A stretch of 60,948 nt of DNA from Candidatus Binatia bacterium (GTDB taxonomy: Bacteria; Desulfobacterota; Binatia; UBA9968). Below the pieces are notes generated by a model. The model ran no database searches. It worked only from the letters and a program-made list of their open reading frames with translations, and was not told the origin of the DNA. Position 1 is the first letter of the stretch. Each line of letters starts with the position of its first letter. A program made the position numbers and the translations under genes. The stretch lies in NCBI GenBank assembly GCA_036504975.1, contig DASXUF010000024.1:1-60948 (forward strand), read 5' to 3'. This document shows, in pieces, positions 42,097 through 52,411 of this stretch.

Positions 42097-44130
42097 TCAG
42101 GAGATGAGGAACGAGGGAAGAGGAATCGGGATGACCGGATCCGTGAACGGAACGTGGAGCAAGCGAATGAATAAGAGGTAGAAGAAAAGCCAACCGATGG
42201 CGCTCAGAACGATCGCGATCGGCCACTTCTCGTTGCCTGCGAATTTGAAATAAAGGAGCGTCATCAGCGGGATGGCCAAGGAAAAGCCCAGCAGCCAGAT
42301 CCCGATGAAAAAGCCCACCGTCCAGGCGCAGATGCTCATCGTGCGCCTGGTAACCAATTCTTTCGGAACATCCGGCCCTGAGAGAAATCCGTCCTCTTTT
42401 AGTTTCGTCCTTCCGGTCAGATCGAGAAACAACTGGACTGCGGCGAGCGCCAGAACCGGAAATCCTATGGCCCAGGGGAAAAGGCCGGCGCGGAAGCCGA
42501 AATTTCTGCTCTTCCATAGCGCGAGCGCCAAAAGCGCAAGGATCAAGAAAGCAAAAAGCGCGCTCCATCGGAGGCGATTCCGGTCTATGACGATTTTCTC
42601 CGTGGGGATTCCCGCAATCATCGCCGCTTCGTCTTGAGATTTTCTTTTGCTCCGCCGCTCTTTGATCACGGGGTAGAAAATACCGACCAGCGTGATGGCG
42701 AAAATAAACAGAACTCCGGGGCGCCATGCCCAGGCGATTCCATAATTATCGGTGGAGAGAAACAGTCTGTTTTCCGCCAGCGGACCGAGCACCAATCCCA
42801 GCAAAAGCGGCGGCCGCGGCCATTGGAGCTTCTCCAGCACCCAACCCAGCGCGCCGAAGAAGAGCACGACGATCATATCTTCAAAGGCGTTTTTTTCCGC
42901 GAAGGCGCCGAGGTAGATGAGGATCAAGATAAACGGGATGAGCAGGCTGCCTCTGACCTGGGTGATCTTCGCCAGCGGGTTGAGAAACAGGAAACAAGCC
43001 GCCACCGTGATGACGTTGGAGATGATGATCACCCAAACGAACGAGAACGTCAGATCCAATTTGCCTTTGGGTGGAGGGATCAGCATGTCCGGACCCGGCA
43101 CGATGCCCTGGATGATGAACGCGCCCAGGAGAATCGCCATCGTGACGCTCGCGGGCACGCCGAAAGCGACGGTGGTGATCATGCTGCCGCCGAGAGTGGA
43201 GTTGTTCGCCGCGCCCGGTCCCAAGACGCCTTCCACGGCGCCTTTGCCGAAGCGGTGCTTGCCGGGCGAGCTCTGCACCGCGTGGGCGTAGGCCAGCCAC
43301 TGCGTCGTCGCCGCGCCCATGCCGGGGATGATCGCGGTGAAGGTGCCTATGGCGCTGCAACGCAGGATGAGCCACCAATGAATGAATGTATCCTTGACTC
43401 CCTGCATCACGCCGCCGAGCTTTTCCACTTTCTCGCGGGAGATGCTGGTCCCTATGACCGCCAGCTCGATGATTTCCGGGATGGCGTAAAAACCTACCGT
43501 AACGGGAACGAGGCCGATGCCGTCCCATAGAAACAATTGGCCGAAGGTGAAGCGCTGAATTCCCGAGATCGGATCGAGTCCGATGGTCGCGAGCATGAGG
43601 CCGAGGCCGCCCGAAATGATTCCCTTGACGACGGCCTCGCCGCTGAGCGCGGCGACAAACGTGATGCCGAGCAGCGCGAGCATGAAAAATTCCGGCGAGC
43701 CGAAGGTCAGAACCAGCGGCCGGACAATGGGAACCGCAAGGGCGATCGAGAAGGCGCCGAAGATCGCGCCCACGAGCGAGCTCATCAGCACCGCCCCCAA
43801 CGCCCTGCCGGCTTCGCCTTTTTTCGCCATCGCGTGGCCGTCGATGATGGTGGAAGCGGTCGTCGGCTCGCCGGGCACGCCGAAAAGAACGGAAGTGATG
43901 TCGCCCGTCGTGGCCGTGACCGCCGTCATGCCCAGGAGGAACGCGAAAGCCTCGACCGCCGACATCTTGAAAATGAACGGCAGCATGAGGGCCATCGCCG
44001 TCGGTCCGCCGAGGCCCGGCAGGATGCCGACGACGAACCCGATCACGATGCCGATGGACATCAGGAGAAATGTCGAGGGAGCGAAGACCTGGTAGAGGCC
44101 CGAGAGAAAGGCGCCCATCATCTCCAGCAT
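42097..44130 (-). CDS. Tripartite tricarboxylate transporter TctA-TctB fusion
   Basis: The 677-residue membrane protein begins with a complete TctA (about 500 residues). Its motifs are GFVVGILPGLGGPTAMALML, GDITSVLFGVPGEPTTASTI, DGHAMAKKGEAGRALGA, and AIIPGMGAATTQWLAYAHAV. After LVGIFYPVIKERRSKRKSQD a TctB-like four-helix domain follows (LFAFLILALLALALWKSRNF through the C-terminus). Normally TctB is separate and precedes TctA. The fused protein should be the secondary carrier for a carboxylate delivered by the TctC protein encoded just upstream. A GAGG site precedes the ATG. Confidence 0.92.
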   Translation of the reverse strand: MLEMMGAFLSGLYQVFAPSTFLLMSIGIVIGFVVGILPGLGGPTAMALMLPFIFKMSAVEAFAFLLGMTAVTATTGDITSVLFGVPGEPTTASTIIDGHAMAKKGEAGRALGAVLMSSLVGAIFGAFSIALAVPIVRPLVLTFGSPEFFMLALLGITFVAALSGEAVVKGIISGGLGLMLATIGLDPISGIQRFTFGQLFLWDGIGLVPVTVGFYAIPEIIELAVIGTSISREKVEKLGGVMQGVKDTFIHWWLILRCSAIGTFTAIIPGMGAATTQWLAYAHAVQSSPGKHRFGKGAVEGVLGPGAANNSTLGGSMITTVAFGVPASVTMAILLGAFIIQGIVPGPDMLIPPPKGKLDLTFSFVWVIIISNVITVAACFLFLNPLAKITQVRGSLLIPFILILIYLGAFAEKNAFEDMIVVLFFGALGWVLEKLQWPRPPLLLGLVLGPLAENRLFLSTDNYGIAWAWRPGVLFIFAITLVGIFYPVIKERRSKRKSQDEAAMIAGIPTEKIVIDRNRLRWSALFAFLILALLALALWKSRNFGFRAGLFPWAIGFPVLALAAVQLFLDLTGRTKLKEDGFLSGPDVPKELVTRRTMSICAWTVGFFIGIWLLGFSLAIPLMTLLYFKFAGNEKWPIAIVLSAIGWLFFYLLFIRLLHVPFTDPVIPIPLPSFLIS

Positions 44131-44205
44131 GGCGGATTCCTCTTAGACGGGTCCACAGCTCGACACCTGCGGGAGATCATTTTTCGGCAGGGAGGCGAAA
44201 CGCTC

Positions 44206-45255
44206 TCAGTTGTAGAGAACGTCCTTGAATTTGGCGACCAGGGCCGGGTCGAGCTTAAAGAGCCCGGAGATGATCTTCTCCACCTCGTCGCCGGGCACGA
44301 GATTGATGTTCAAGTCCGCTTTCTTGGCTTCCGCGACGAACTCCGCGTCTTTGAGAGTCGCCTCAAAAGCTTTGCGCAAAATCTGCACGCGGTCTTTGGG
44401 GGTTCCGGGTGGGAGGGTGTAGGTGCGGACGATTTCGCTGTCGCCGTGAATTCCGACTTCGATCATCTTGCGGCCTTCGTCGCTCTTGGCGAGGCTCATC
44501 GCCTGCGGCACTTTCGCAAGCTCGGGATGAGTCTTACGGTTGGCCTGGAGGACGACCACCGCGTCGCCCGACTCCAGCGCCTTGCGCCAGGTGACTCTAA
44601 CCGATTCCCATCCCCAGCACCCGCCGCCAAGCTCGCCGCTTTCCGCAGCCAGCCGGATATCGGAAGTGCCCTTGTAACCTGAGACAAGCTGGATGGGCAG
44701 ACCGGTCGCGGCCTTGATGATTCTCGTGGCGTTGTCGGGCGTGGAATTGCCCGGTCCGGTCCCTCCCATTTTCACCGGAGTCTTGGATGCGGCCCACTTC
44801 TCGACGCTGGAAATCCCGCTTGCTTTGGTGAAGGCGCACACCACGTGATCGGTTGTGGGCGCCCCGATGAATTCGAACTTTCTCGCGTCGAACTCCACGC
44901 CTTTTTGTCCCACGACCTGGCCCAGGAACAGGCCGCCGATGAAATGGCCGATCGTAAGGCCGTCCGGCTTGGCGACGTTGTAAACATGATTGGCGGCAAT
45001 CAAGCTTCCCGCGCCCACCATATTCTCCACGATCACGGTGGGATTGCCGGCGATCTGCTTGCCGATATGACGCGAGAGTGCGCGAGCGTAGGTATCGAAA
45101 CCGCCGCCCGCGGAGAATCCTACGACGATCCGTATCGCCTTGCCCTTATAAAATTGCTCTTGACCGTAAACCGACGCGGCCAGGGCAAAGGTAAGAACGA
45201 GATAAAGGGAACAGAGTAAGAGACGCCGAACGCCGAACGGATATCGAGCTTTCAT
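44206..45255 (-). CDS. Bug/TctC-family periplasmic solute-binding protein
   Basis: The 349-residue protein has a basic N-terminus and signal peptide ending near ALAASVYGQ, then GKAIRIVVGFSAGGGFDTYA, the carboxylate-binding loop of Bug proteins. PTVIVENMVGAGSLIAANHV, DGLTIGHF and a C-terminal lobe with LPPGTPKDRVQILRKAFEAT follow. It captures a carboxylated solute and delivers it to the TctA-TctB fusion encoded 75 bases downstream. AGGAGG precedes the ATG. Confidence 0.92.
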   Translation of the reverse strand: MKARYPFGVRRLLLCSLYLVLTFALAASVYGQEQFYKGKAIRIVVGFSAGGGFDTYARALSRHIGKQIAGNPTVIVENMVGAGSLIAANHVYNVAKPDGLTIGHFIGGLFLGQVVGQKGVEFDARKFEFIGAPTTDHVVCAFTKASGISSVEKWAASKTPVKMGGTGPGNSTPDNATRIIKAATGLPIQLVSGYKGTSDIRLAAESGELGGGCWGWESVRVTWRKALESGDAVVVLQANRKTHPELAKVPQAMSLAKSDEGRKMIEVGIHGDSEIVRTYTLPPGTPKDRVQILRKAFEATLKDAEFVAEAKKADLNINLVPGDEVEKIISGLFKLDPALVAKFKDVLYN

Positions 45256-45358
45256 GCCAACCTCCTAGACAAAGCCAAATGCGATGCCGTCATATAATTC
45301 ATAAATGTCTATCGTGTCAAGGCCGCGAGAAGGGGAAATAGAGTGATGGAGTGCTCCA

Positions 45359-48300
45359 TTACTCCGGGTCGGCCACCGGGAAGGTGACCGTGAACGTCGA
45401 GCCCTTGCCCAACTCGCTCTCGATCTTGATGTCGCCGTCCAATAGCTCGACGAGTCGCTTGACGATGCTCAAACCCAGGCCGGTGCCGGGATATTTTCTC
45501 CGGTCCACTCCGTCCGCCATGTAGAAAGGCTCGAAGAGATGCGGCAAATCCGACTGATCGATCCCTATTCCTGTGTCGCGCACCGACCATAAGATGTGCT
45601 TGCCCGGAAAGTTTCTGTGGTTGCTTTGCATGGAGACCCGGAGCTCGACTTCGCCCTTCTCGGTGTATTTCACGGCATTGGCGAGGAGATTCTGAAGAAT
45701 CTCCCTGATCTTGGACCGGTCGCTTTTGATTGACGGCATTCCGGCGTCGATGTCGAACCTGAGATCGAGCCCCTTTTCCCGCGCCAGCGGCGCGAACGAT
45801 AGCTCCAGGTCGTCGGTGATATCGTTGACCGAGAATTCCGACGCGCGCACCGGCACTTTCCTTGCGTCCAGACGCACCAGGTCGAGGATCTCGTTGATCA
45901 GGCTGAGCAAGTCCTGGGCGTAGCGGCCGATGCGCTCCAGCGCTTTGCCCTGCTCGTCGTTGAAACTTCCGTAAGAGCCGTCGAGCAGGAGCTGCTGGGT
46001 GCCGATCACGACGTTGAGAGGAGTTCTCAGCTCGTGGGCCATGGTATTGAGAAAATCGGTTTTGGTTCTAAAAGCGTCCTCCAGCTCGCCGGATTTCATC
46101 TGCAGTTCTTCGAACAACCTGGCGTTTTGAACCGCGATGGCCGTCTGGTCGGCAAAGGCGGTGATCATCTGGATCTCGTCCGGACGAAACTCCCTTTCCT
46201 GTTTGGAATAGAGGTTGACGGTGCCGATGACGCGCGAGCCGAGCCTGAGAGGAACTCCAAGGAACGAGTGATAGCCGGATTCGCTGAGGATTCGGCGGTG
46301 CTTTTCTACCATCACGGGATCGTGGCGCACGTTCTTGATGGCGATGACCCGGTTCTCGCGAACGATCTTCCCCGTGACGCTTTCGCCCAGAGGCATCACC
46401 GGAGTGAGAGCCAACAATTCTTCCTCGCCGGCAAAGCACGCCCGCACCAGAGATCTTCCTTCGACCAGGCGAAAGCTCGCGCCGTCCACGTTGAGAAATC
46501 TTCTCGCTTCGTTCGCAATGCTCGGAAGCAGGAGCTCTTTTTTGAGCAGCGAAGCGACGTCCCGGTTGACCTTGATGAGGGCTTCGAGATGAAGCGACTT
46601 CTGCCGCGCCTCTTCGAGCAGGGTGGTGTTTTCGATCGCGATGGCCGCTCCGCTCGCGAGCTGTTGCAGGAGATCCACCTCGTCCGGGGAAAAATCCCTG
46701 GGCTTATACGTTAACACCCTGAGGACGCCGATGACTTCCCCGTTTTTTTTGAAGAGGGGAACTCCGACATAACCCCGGAAACCGAGGCTGGCGGACCGGT
46801 TGCCCTGGCGCACCGGGGTCTCCCGACTCATGTCTTCGACCACCATGGGCTTGCGGCTCTCGATCACCAATCGCGACCGCCTGAGACCGGTGCCGGACGC
46901 GGACGACTGGAGCCGTGTCGGCTCTATGCCCGATATGCCCAGCGAACGCCACGAGCCGTCAACCATGAGCCTCACGTCGGAGACATCGGTCTTCAACACC
47001 GCGCAAACCTTACGGGTGAGTTTTTGCAGGAGATTGTTGACGTCCAGGGTGGTGATGTCCTGCGTCACTTCCTTCAAGAGACTTTGGATTTCCGCGTGTC
47101 TTTGGGACTCCTGATAAAGCTTGGCGTTTTCTACGGCGATGGAAAGGATCTCCGCCACCGGCGTGAGCGTATCGATGTCTTTCCGGTTGTACTGGTTCGG
47201 TTTGAGGCTGCCCAGGTTCATCGCGCCGAAAATCTGCCCCTTGGCGATGAGCGGCAAAATGATGAACGAGCGCAGGCCGAGGCCTTGGTAGCGTCCGCGG
47301 GTTACCTCGAAGCGCCGCTCTTGGGAGAGATCGGCGCAGAGGAGCGGTTCCTTGTGATCGATCGCCCAGCCGGTCGCGGTTCCTGCTTTCGTTGAAAAGC
47401 CCTCCGGCACGGCCGGCGCCGGCAACGCCGACTCCTCCGAATAGACCTTGAGGTAGTTTTGATCCTTCTGCAGCAGATTCACCGCCAGGCGATCATAGGG
47501 AACCAGCTTGCGAATTTCCCAGCTCAGTTGACGGCAGATCTCTTCCAGGCTGAGTGAGCTGCTGACCAGAGTGTTGAGACGATGGGTGACCACCATTTGA
47601 TCGACGGTCCTGTCCAGCTCGCGATAAAGGTCCAGGTATTCGAGAAGCAAAGCCAGGTAGAAGAACGAACAACCGATCACCGGAAACAGGTAGGACGAAA
47701 ACCAGGCAAAATCATACGGCTGCCGCGATAGGATAAGACCCAGGAAAACCCCGAGGCAGAGCAGGAGGAAAGAGCAAACGTAGCCGATGAGGGGAGCTTC
47801 AGTCTGTTGGAAGCGGCGCCAGTGTATCCAGGCCGCGCCCGCATAGAGGCAAAAAAAGCCATAGAGCAGCAAGGCGGAAAAAAAAGCGGCTCGCGCCGAC
47901 AAAAAAAGCGGCGTCAGGAGGTCTTCCAGGAGAAAAATCGTGCCGGCAAGTAAGATGCAGCCGAGAGACACCCAGGCCAGGCGTCCGAACAACGCGCGCC
48001 AGGAAGAAATTTGGAGAGTCGGGGTTTTCGCGATCAGATAGAAGGCGGGAAGGAGCAGAGCCAGAAACGAGAGATAGAAAAAATAGGCGGCGTCGGTATC
48101 CGGAGCGTTCGACACGCTCTCCAGGCATACGAGCTGAGCCAGACTGAAGAGCGACGAAATCCAAAACGCCAGGCCGACCCAGAAGGCATACGGCTCTTTT
48201 CTAAACAGAAAGCGGCCGAAGCTCAGCAAGGCGATGCTCAAGGCGGCGCCGAAATAAAAAGCGAGCGCGGCGGGAACAAACCATGCGACGGGGACAAGCT

Positions 48301-48427
48301 GGTGCTGAGACAAAAAGATTGCCGGGAAAAGTTGGATCGCGACCAGCGAGGCAGAGATGCCGATGAGAAGGGCGGCGCGCTTAGTCGCCGGAGTAGGCGC
48401 CGCGCTGGGTTCGCTTGCAAGCTCCAT
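45359..48427 (-). CDS. Membrane-anchored multi-GAF sensor histidine kinase
   Basis: From ATG 48427 the protein has 1022 residues. About eight hydrophobic helices lie in 18-265, followed by three GAF-like domains (near 285-440, 445-600 and 610-770; recurring GWAIDHKEPLLCADLSQ, YVGVPLFKKNGEVIGVLRVL, FLGVPLRLGSRVIGTVNLYS). HisKA has the phospho-His at 798 in MAHELRTPLNVV, and the ATPase domain has NLLANAVKYTEKGEVEL, VRDTGIGIDQSDL and GTGLGLSIVKRL. No receiver domain is attached. The open frame extends 298 codons upstream but that part is antisense-like and lacks a ribosome site. The ligand is unknown. Confidence 0.9.
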   Translation of the reverse strand: MELASEPSAAPTPATKRAALLIGISASLVAIQLFPAIFLSQHQLVPVAWFVPAALAFYFGAALSIALLSFGRFLFRKEPYAFWVGLAFWISSLFSLAQLVCLESVSNAPDTDAAYFFYLSFLALLLPAFYLIAKTPTLQISSWRALFGRLAWVSLGCILLAGTIFLLEDLLTPLFLSARAAFFSALLLYGFFCLYAGAAWIHWRRFQQTEAPLIGYVCSFLLLCLGVFLGLILSRQPYDFAWFSSYLFPVIGCSFFYLALLLEYLDLYRELDRTVDQMVVTHRLNTLVSSSLSLEEICRQLSWEIRKLVPYDRLAVNLLQKDQNYLKVYSEESALPAPAVPEGFSTKAGTATGWAIDHKEPLLCADLSQERRFEVTRGRYQGLGLRSFIILPLIAKGQIFGAMNLGSLKPNQYNRKDIDTLTPVAEILSIAVENAKLYQESQRHAEIQSLLKEVTQDITTLDVNNLLQKLTRKVCAVLKTDVSDVRLMVDGSWRSLGISGIEPTRLQSSASGTGLRRSRLVIESRKPMVVEDMSRETPVRQGNRSASLGFRGYVGVPLFKKNGEVIGVLRVLTYKPRDFSPDEVDLLQQLASGAAIAIENTTLLEEARQKSLHLEALIKVNRDVASLLKKELLLPSIANEARRFLNVDGASFRLVEGRSLVRACFAGEEELLALTPVMPLGESVTGKIVRENRVIAIKNVRHDPVMVEKHRRILSESGYHSFLGVPLRLGSRVIGTVNLYSKQEREFRPDEIQMITAFADQTAIAVQNARLFEELQMKSGELEDAFRTKTDFLNTMAHELRTPLNVVIGTQQLLLDGSYGSFNDEQGKALERIGRYAQDLLSLINEILDLVRLDARKVPVRASEFSVNDITDDLELSFAPLAREKGLDLRFDIDAGMPSIKSDRSKIREILQNLLANAVKYTEKGEVELRVSMQSNHRNFPGKHILWSVRDTGIGIDQSDLPHLFEPFYMADGVDRRKYPGTGLGLSIVKRLVELLDGDIKIESELGKGSTFTVTFPVADPE

Positions 48428-48550
48428 AGATTTCCCCGGCCGTGAGCGAGAGGGACGATGGGGTCGGGCACTTGAGCCGGGGTGTTTGTCTTTGCCGCGC
48501 CAGCTTACTAAAATGAGTACTAGACATGCAAGCTCACAAGCCAGTGCCCT

Positions 48551-50041
48551 ATGCCGGAAATCTATTGCAACTACATTGACGGCAAATGGGTCGGGGCGAA
48601 GTCCGGCGGGACTTTGGAAGACCGCAACCCCGCCGACCGGCGCGAATTGATCGGCCTCTTTCCGGAGTCGGAGCCGGAAGATATCGCCGAGGCGGTTATC
48701 GCTGCCCGAAAAGCCCTGCCGCGATGGCGCCTGGTTCCCGCGCCCAAGCGCGGCGAGATTCTCTACCGGGTGGGAGAGATCCTCAGGCGGCGAAAAGAGG
48801 AGATCGCCCGCGCGATGACGCGGGAGATGGGAAAAATTTTGCCGGAGGCCCGCGGCGACGTTCAAGAAGGGATCGATACGGCTTATTACGTCGCGGGCGA
48901 GGGGAGAAGACTCTTTGGCGAGACCACGCCCGCGGAGCTGCCGAACAAATTCGCGATGTCGATCCGCGTACCGGTCGGCGTCTGCGGCCTGATCACGCCG
49001 TGGAATTTTCCCCTGGCGATTCCGACCTGGAAGCTCTTTCCGGCGCTCCTCTGCGGCAACACGGTCGTGCTCAAGCCGGCGGAAGATACCCCGCTCAGCG
49101 CGGTAAAGCTGTTCGAGATCCTCGAAGAGGCCGGGGTTCCGCCGGGCGTTGCCAACCTCGTCCACGGCTCGGGCGAGGGGGCCGGCGCTGCGCTCGTGCG
49201 CCATCCGGAGGTCCGGCTCGTCTCTTTTACGGGATCTACGGCCACCGGGAGGGAGATCGCGGCGTCCTGCGGTCAAAATCTCAAGCGAGTCTCGCTGGAA
49301 ATGGGCGGCAAGAACGCGCAAGTCGTCATGGAGGACGCCGATTTGGATCTGGCGCTGGAAGGCGCTCTATGGGGCGCCTTCGGCACGACGGGACAGCGCT
49401 GCACCGCCACGAGCCGTCTGCTGCTTCATCGCGATATTAAAAAGCGGTTCACCGACATGCTGGTCGCGCGCGCGGAAAAAATTAAAATCGGCGACGGCCT
49501 CGACGAGAGCGTGGAGATGGGACCGCTGATCAACGAGGCCGCGCGCGAGAAGGTCCATCGTTACGTCCAGGTCGGAAAAGACGAAGGCGCGCGGCTTCTT
49601 ACGGGCGGGACGATCTACGAGGAAGGAAAATGGATCGACGGATATTTTTACCGTCCGACGATCTTCGATCAGGTCGCGCCTTCGATGCGCATCGCGCAGG
49701 AGGAGATTTTCGGCCCGGTGCTGTCGATCATCGAAATCAAAAGCTTCGAAGAGGCGACGGAAATTCTCAACGGCACGCCTTACGGCCTTTCCAGTTCCGT
49801 CTATACGAGAGACGTCGCGTGCGCGTTTCGCGCCGTGCGGGACTTCGAGGCCGGCATCACTTACATCAACGGTCCCACGATCGGCGCCGAGGTGCACCTT
49901 CCCTTCGGCGGCGTCAAAGACACGGGCAACGGCCATCGCGAGGCCGGCACGACCGTGTACGACATCTTCACCGAATGGAAGTCCGTCTACGTGGATTACT
50001 CCGGAAAATTGCAAAAGGCGCAGATCGACAACGCCGAATAA
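48551..50041 (+). CDS. NAD(P)-dependent aldehyde dehydrogenase
   Basis: The 496-residue enzyme has all class landmarks: [20 protein letters not shown] (Asn152), [13 protein letters not shown], general base Glu250 in SLEMGGKN, nucleophile Cys284 in [21 protein letters not shown] and [17 protein letters not shown]. It most resembles succinate-, glutarate- or aminoadipate-semialdehyde dehydrogenases. The following aminotransferase would supply such a semialdehyde, pointing to GABA, 5-aminovalerate or lysine catabolism (inference). No Shine-Dalgarno is evident. Confidence 0.94.
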   Translation: MPEIYCNYIDGKWVGAKSGGTLEDRNPADRRELIGLFPESEPEDIAEAVIAARKALPRWRLVPAPKRGEILYRVGEILRRRKEEIARAMTREMGKILPEARGDVQEGIDTAYYVAGEGRRLFGETTPAELPNKFAMSIRVPVGVCGLITPWNFPLAIPTWKLFPALLCGNTVVLKPAEDTPLSAVKLFEILEEAGVPPGVANLVHGSGEGAGAALVRHPEVRLVSFTGSTATGREIAASCGQNLKRVSLEMGGKNAQVVMEDADLDLALEGALWGAFGTTGQRCTATSRLLLHRDIKKRFTDMLVARAEKIKIGDGLDESVEMGPLINEAAREKVHRYVQVGKDEGARLLTGGTIYEEGKWIDGYFYRPTIFDQVAPSMRIAQEEIFGPVLSIIEIKSFEEATEILNGTPYGLSSSVYTRDVACAFRAVRDFEAGITYINGPTIGAEVHLPFGGVKDTGNGHREAGTTVYDIFTEWKSVYVDYSGKLQKAQIDNAE

Positions 50042-50104
50042 ACAATGTTGAATTTTAAATTTTGACCCATTCGACTTCGCTCACATTCATCATTCAAAAT
50101 TTCG

Positions 50105-51352
50105 ATGAAAGTTCCCCACATCAAGGTAAAGCCTCCCGGTCCGAAAGCTAAAGCGATCATCGAGCAAGATGAGCGTTACGCGGCGCCGGCTTATGGCCGC
50201 GTCTATCCTTTGGTCGTGAAGCAGGGGAAAGGGATGGCGATCGAAGACGTGGATGGAAACTTTTTTCTGGATTTCAACGCGGGCATTGCGGTCGCCTCCA
50301 CCGGCCACTCCCACCCCAAGGTCGTACGGGCGATCCAGGAGCAAGCGGGCAAGTTTCTCCATTTCTGCGGCAGCGATTTTTATTACGAGCCGATGGCGTC
50401 GCTGACCGAGACGCTGAGCCGCCTCGCGCCGGGATCTTCAACTAAAAAAGTATTTTTGACGAACTCCGGGACGGAAGCGATTGAGGCGGCCATCAAGCTC
50501 GCTCGCTACGCGACGAAGAGGACTCATCTCGTCGCCTTTTTGGGCTCGTTTCACGGGAGAACTCTTGGAGCACTTTCTTTGACCGCCAGCCGCTCTTCTC
50601 ACCGCGCCCGCTTCGGCCCGCTGCTGCCGGACGTTCATCACATTCCCTATGGGATCGAGGGACTGGACGCCCTGGAAAACAGAGTCTTCCGGCTGGAGGC
50701 GGCGCCCGATGAAGTCGCGGCCGTCTTCGTCGAGCCGATTCAAGGCGAAGGCGGCTACGTTGTTCCGCCCGGCGACTTTCTCGGCAAGCTGGCGGAGATT
50801 TGCCGGCGCCACGGAATTCTCTTGGTCGCGGATGAAATCCAGACCGGCTTCGGCCGCACGGGAAAGATGTTCGCATGCGAGCACTGGGGCGTCGAGCCGG
50901 ATATCCTCTGCGTCGCGAAGGGAATCGCGAGCGGGCTGCCGCTCGGCGCGATGATCGCGCGCAGCGAGATCAGCACCTGGAAGCACGGCAATCACGGCTC
51001 GACCTTCGGCGGCAATCCTGTGGCGTGCGCGGCCGCGCTCGCGACAATCGATCTTATCGAGAAAGGTCTTATGGCGAACGCCGCGGAGGTTGGAAGGTAT
51101 CTAAAAGAAAAGCTGACGCAGCTAAAGAACAAACATTCAGCAATCAAGGACGTGAGAGGACTCGGTCTCATGGCGGGTGTAGAGCTTACGGATGCGGAGT
51201 TGCGCAATCGCGTCGTGCGCCGCGCTTTCGAGAACGGCTTGCTGCTGCTCGGCTGCGGCGATAGCACGATCCGCTTCTCACCGCCGTTGATTGTGACGAA
51301 GAACGAAGTCGATATCGCCGTCGAGATCTTTTCCTCTTTGCTGAAGTCGTAG
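50105..51352 (+). CDS. Class III aminotransferase (acetylornithine/4-aminobutyrate type)
   Basis: The 415-residue PLP enzyme shows FLDFNAGIAVASTGHSHPKV, LTNSGTEAIEAAIKLARYAT, FLGSFHGRTLGALSLTAS, EPIQGEGGYVVPP, LLVADEIQTGFGRTGKMFA (Asp243) and the Schiff-base Lys272 in CVAKGIASGLPLGAMI. The class covers omega-amino-acid aminotransferases. With the aldehyde dehydrogenase 63 bases upstream it forms a transaminase-oxidase pair that would turn an omega-amino acid into a dicarboxylate. The exact substrate is not resolvable. Confidence 0.93.
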   Translation: MKVPHIKVKPPGPKAKAIIEQDERYAAPAYGRVYPLVVKQGKGMAIEDVDGNFFLDFNAGIAVASTGHSHPKVVRAIQEQAGKFLHFCGSDFYYEPMASLTETLSRLAPGSSTKKVFLTNSGTEAIEAAIKLARYATKRTHLVAFLGSFHGRTLGALSLTASRSSHRARFGPLLPDVHHIPYGIEGLDALENRVFRLEAAPDEVAAVFVEPIQGEGGYVVPPGDFLGKLAEICRRHGILLVADEIQTGFGRTGKMFACEHWGVEPDILCVAKGIASGLPLGAMIARSEISTWKHGNHGSTFGGNPVACAAALATIDLIEKGLMANAAEVGRYLKEKLTQLKNKHSAIKDVRGLGLMAGVELTDAELRNRVVRRAFENGLLLLGCGDSTIRFSPPLIVTKNEVDIAVEIFSSLLKS

Positions 51353-51382
51353 GGGCGGTTCGCGAACCGTCCCCACATTTGT

Positions 51383-52117
51383 TTATATTCCCCATGCCCC
51401 GCTGAGGTGAATATTTGCACCGTTGACGTAGCGCGCTTCTTCCGACAGGAGGAAGCGCACGGCGGAAGCGGCGTCGTTCACTGAGCCCACATAGCCGGCG
51501 GGAATCCGCTTCGCCATCGCGGCGAACTCTTCCGGCGGCGCGCTGCCGGTGTCGATAAAGCCCGGAGAGATGGCGTTGGCGGTGATTCCATGTGGCGCGC
51601 CGACGCGGGCGAGCGAGCGCACGAGCACGAGCAGCCCGACCTTGGCGATGTAGTGAGCGGTTAACTGTGGCTGGCCGATCAGTTGATCCGCGTTGGCCAT
51701 GCTGAAGCAAATGACTCGGCCCCACTTGCGGTCGATCATGCCGGGCATGGCGGCTTTGGCAAGGTAAAAAACCGGATGCAGGTTATTGTCGAACATCGAG
51801 TGCCATCCTTCGACGGTTTCCTTCAAAAAGTCCACTCGATGATAAGGGCCGGCGCAGTTGATCAATGCGTCGATGCGGCCCCATTCTTTCTCGACCCGCT
51901 CCACCATCCCTGTCGCGTCTTGAGGATTCGACACGTCGCATTGGATCGATAGCGCCTTCGTTCCGTCCTTATGCGCCGCGGCGACCACTTCGGCCGCTTC
52001 TTCGGCGCTCTTGCGGTAGCAAATGGCTATTTGCCAACCCTCTGCGGCTAAGTCGAGGGCGACGGCGCGCCCGATTCCCTTCGCCCCGCCCGTGATCAGC
52101 GCTACTCGTTCAGCCAT
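51383..52117 (-). CDS. Short-chain dehydrogenase/reductase
   Basis: The 244-residue SDR has the dinucleotide motif TGGAKGIGRAVA, INCAGPYHRVDF (NAG-type), catalytic Ser139 (VICFSMAN), Tyr155 and Lys159 (YIAK), and a PG motif in ANAISPGFIDTG. The QCDV segment near 59-62 favours NADP. It resembles FabG-like reductases but is not in a fatty-acid cluster. ATG 52117 has GGAAAA upstream; an ATG four codons earlier is possible. Confidence 0.92.
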   Translation of the reverse strand: MAERVALITGGAKGIGRAVALDLAAEGWQIAICYRKSAEEAAEVVAAAHKDGTKALSIQCDVSNPQDATGMVERVEKEWGRIDALINCAGPYHRVDFLKETVEGWHSMFDNNLHPVFYLAKAAMPGMIDRKWGRVICFSMANADQLIGQPQLTAHYIAKVGLLVLVRSLARVGAPHGITANAISPGFIDTGSAPPEEFAAMAKRIPAGYVGSVNDAASAVRFLLSEEARYVNGANIHLSGAWGI

Positions 52118-52129
52118 GATTTTTTCCAA

Positions 52130-52411
52130 AGCGATTCCTCGCGGCGCAAGTTTTCGGGCCGCTCGTCGACAGGCTCAGAGTGGTGAGCTTTGTCGAACCA
52201 CGGCCGATGGGGTAGTACCAAAGTCGAACCTGTCTCATCGGGCGTCCGCGGCCCTCTCCTCGCGCCCCTCGGCCTCGCCCAGTGATCCTGTATCGCTGTG
52301 AGCGCTGCCAATATACCAGACGCATTTCCGAACTTCATCCCTCATCCCTCAGCCTTCATCCTTTTTAATTGCGGCTGGAGTTAGCCGGGCCGTTCGTGAT
52401 AAATACAAAGA
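52130..52411. repeat. Spacer with a TCGACAGGCTCAG / GAGCTTTGTCGAA inverted pair
   Basis: Bases 52162-52200 contain ctcgtcgacaggctcagagt and the facing arm tggtgagctttgtcgaacca, another member of the dispersed family. The remaining bases carry short frames without family resemblance. The spacer lies between divergent SDR and PAC2 genes, so both promoters should be here; none was identified. Confidence 0.55.

Noticed and set aside
48428-49321. N-terminal extension of the GAF kinase frame upstream of 48427
   Set aside because: It runs antisense through the aldehyde dehydrogenase gene, is Arg/Pro-rich, and the ATG at 48427 is followed directly by the membrane domain.
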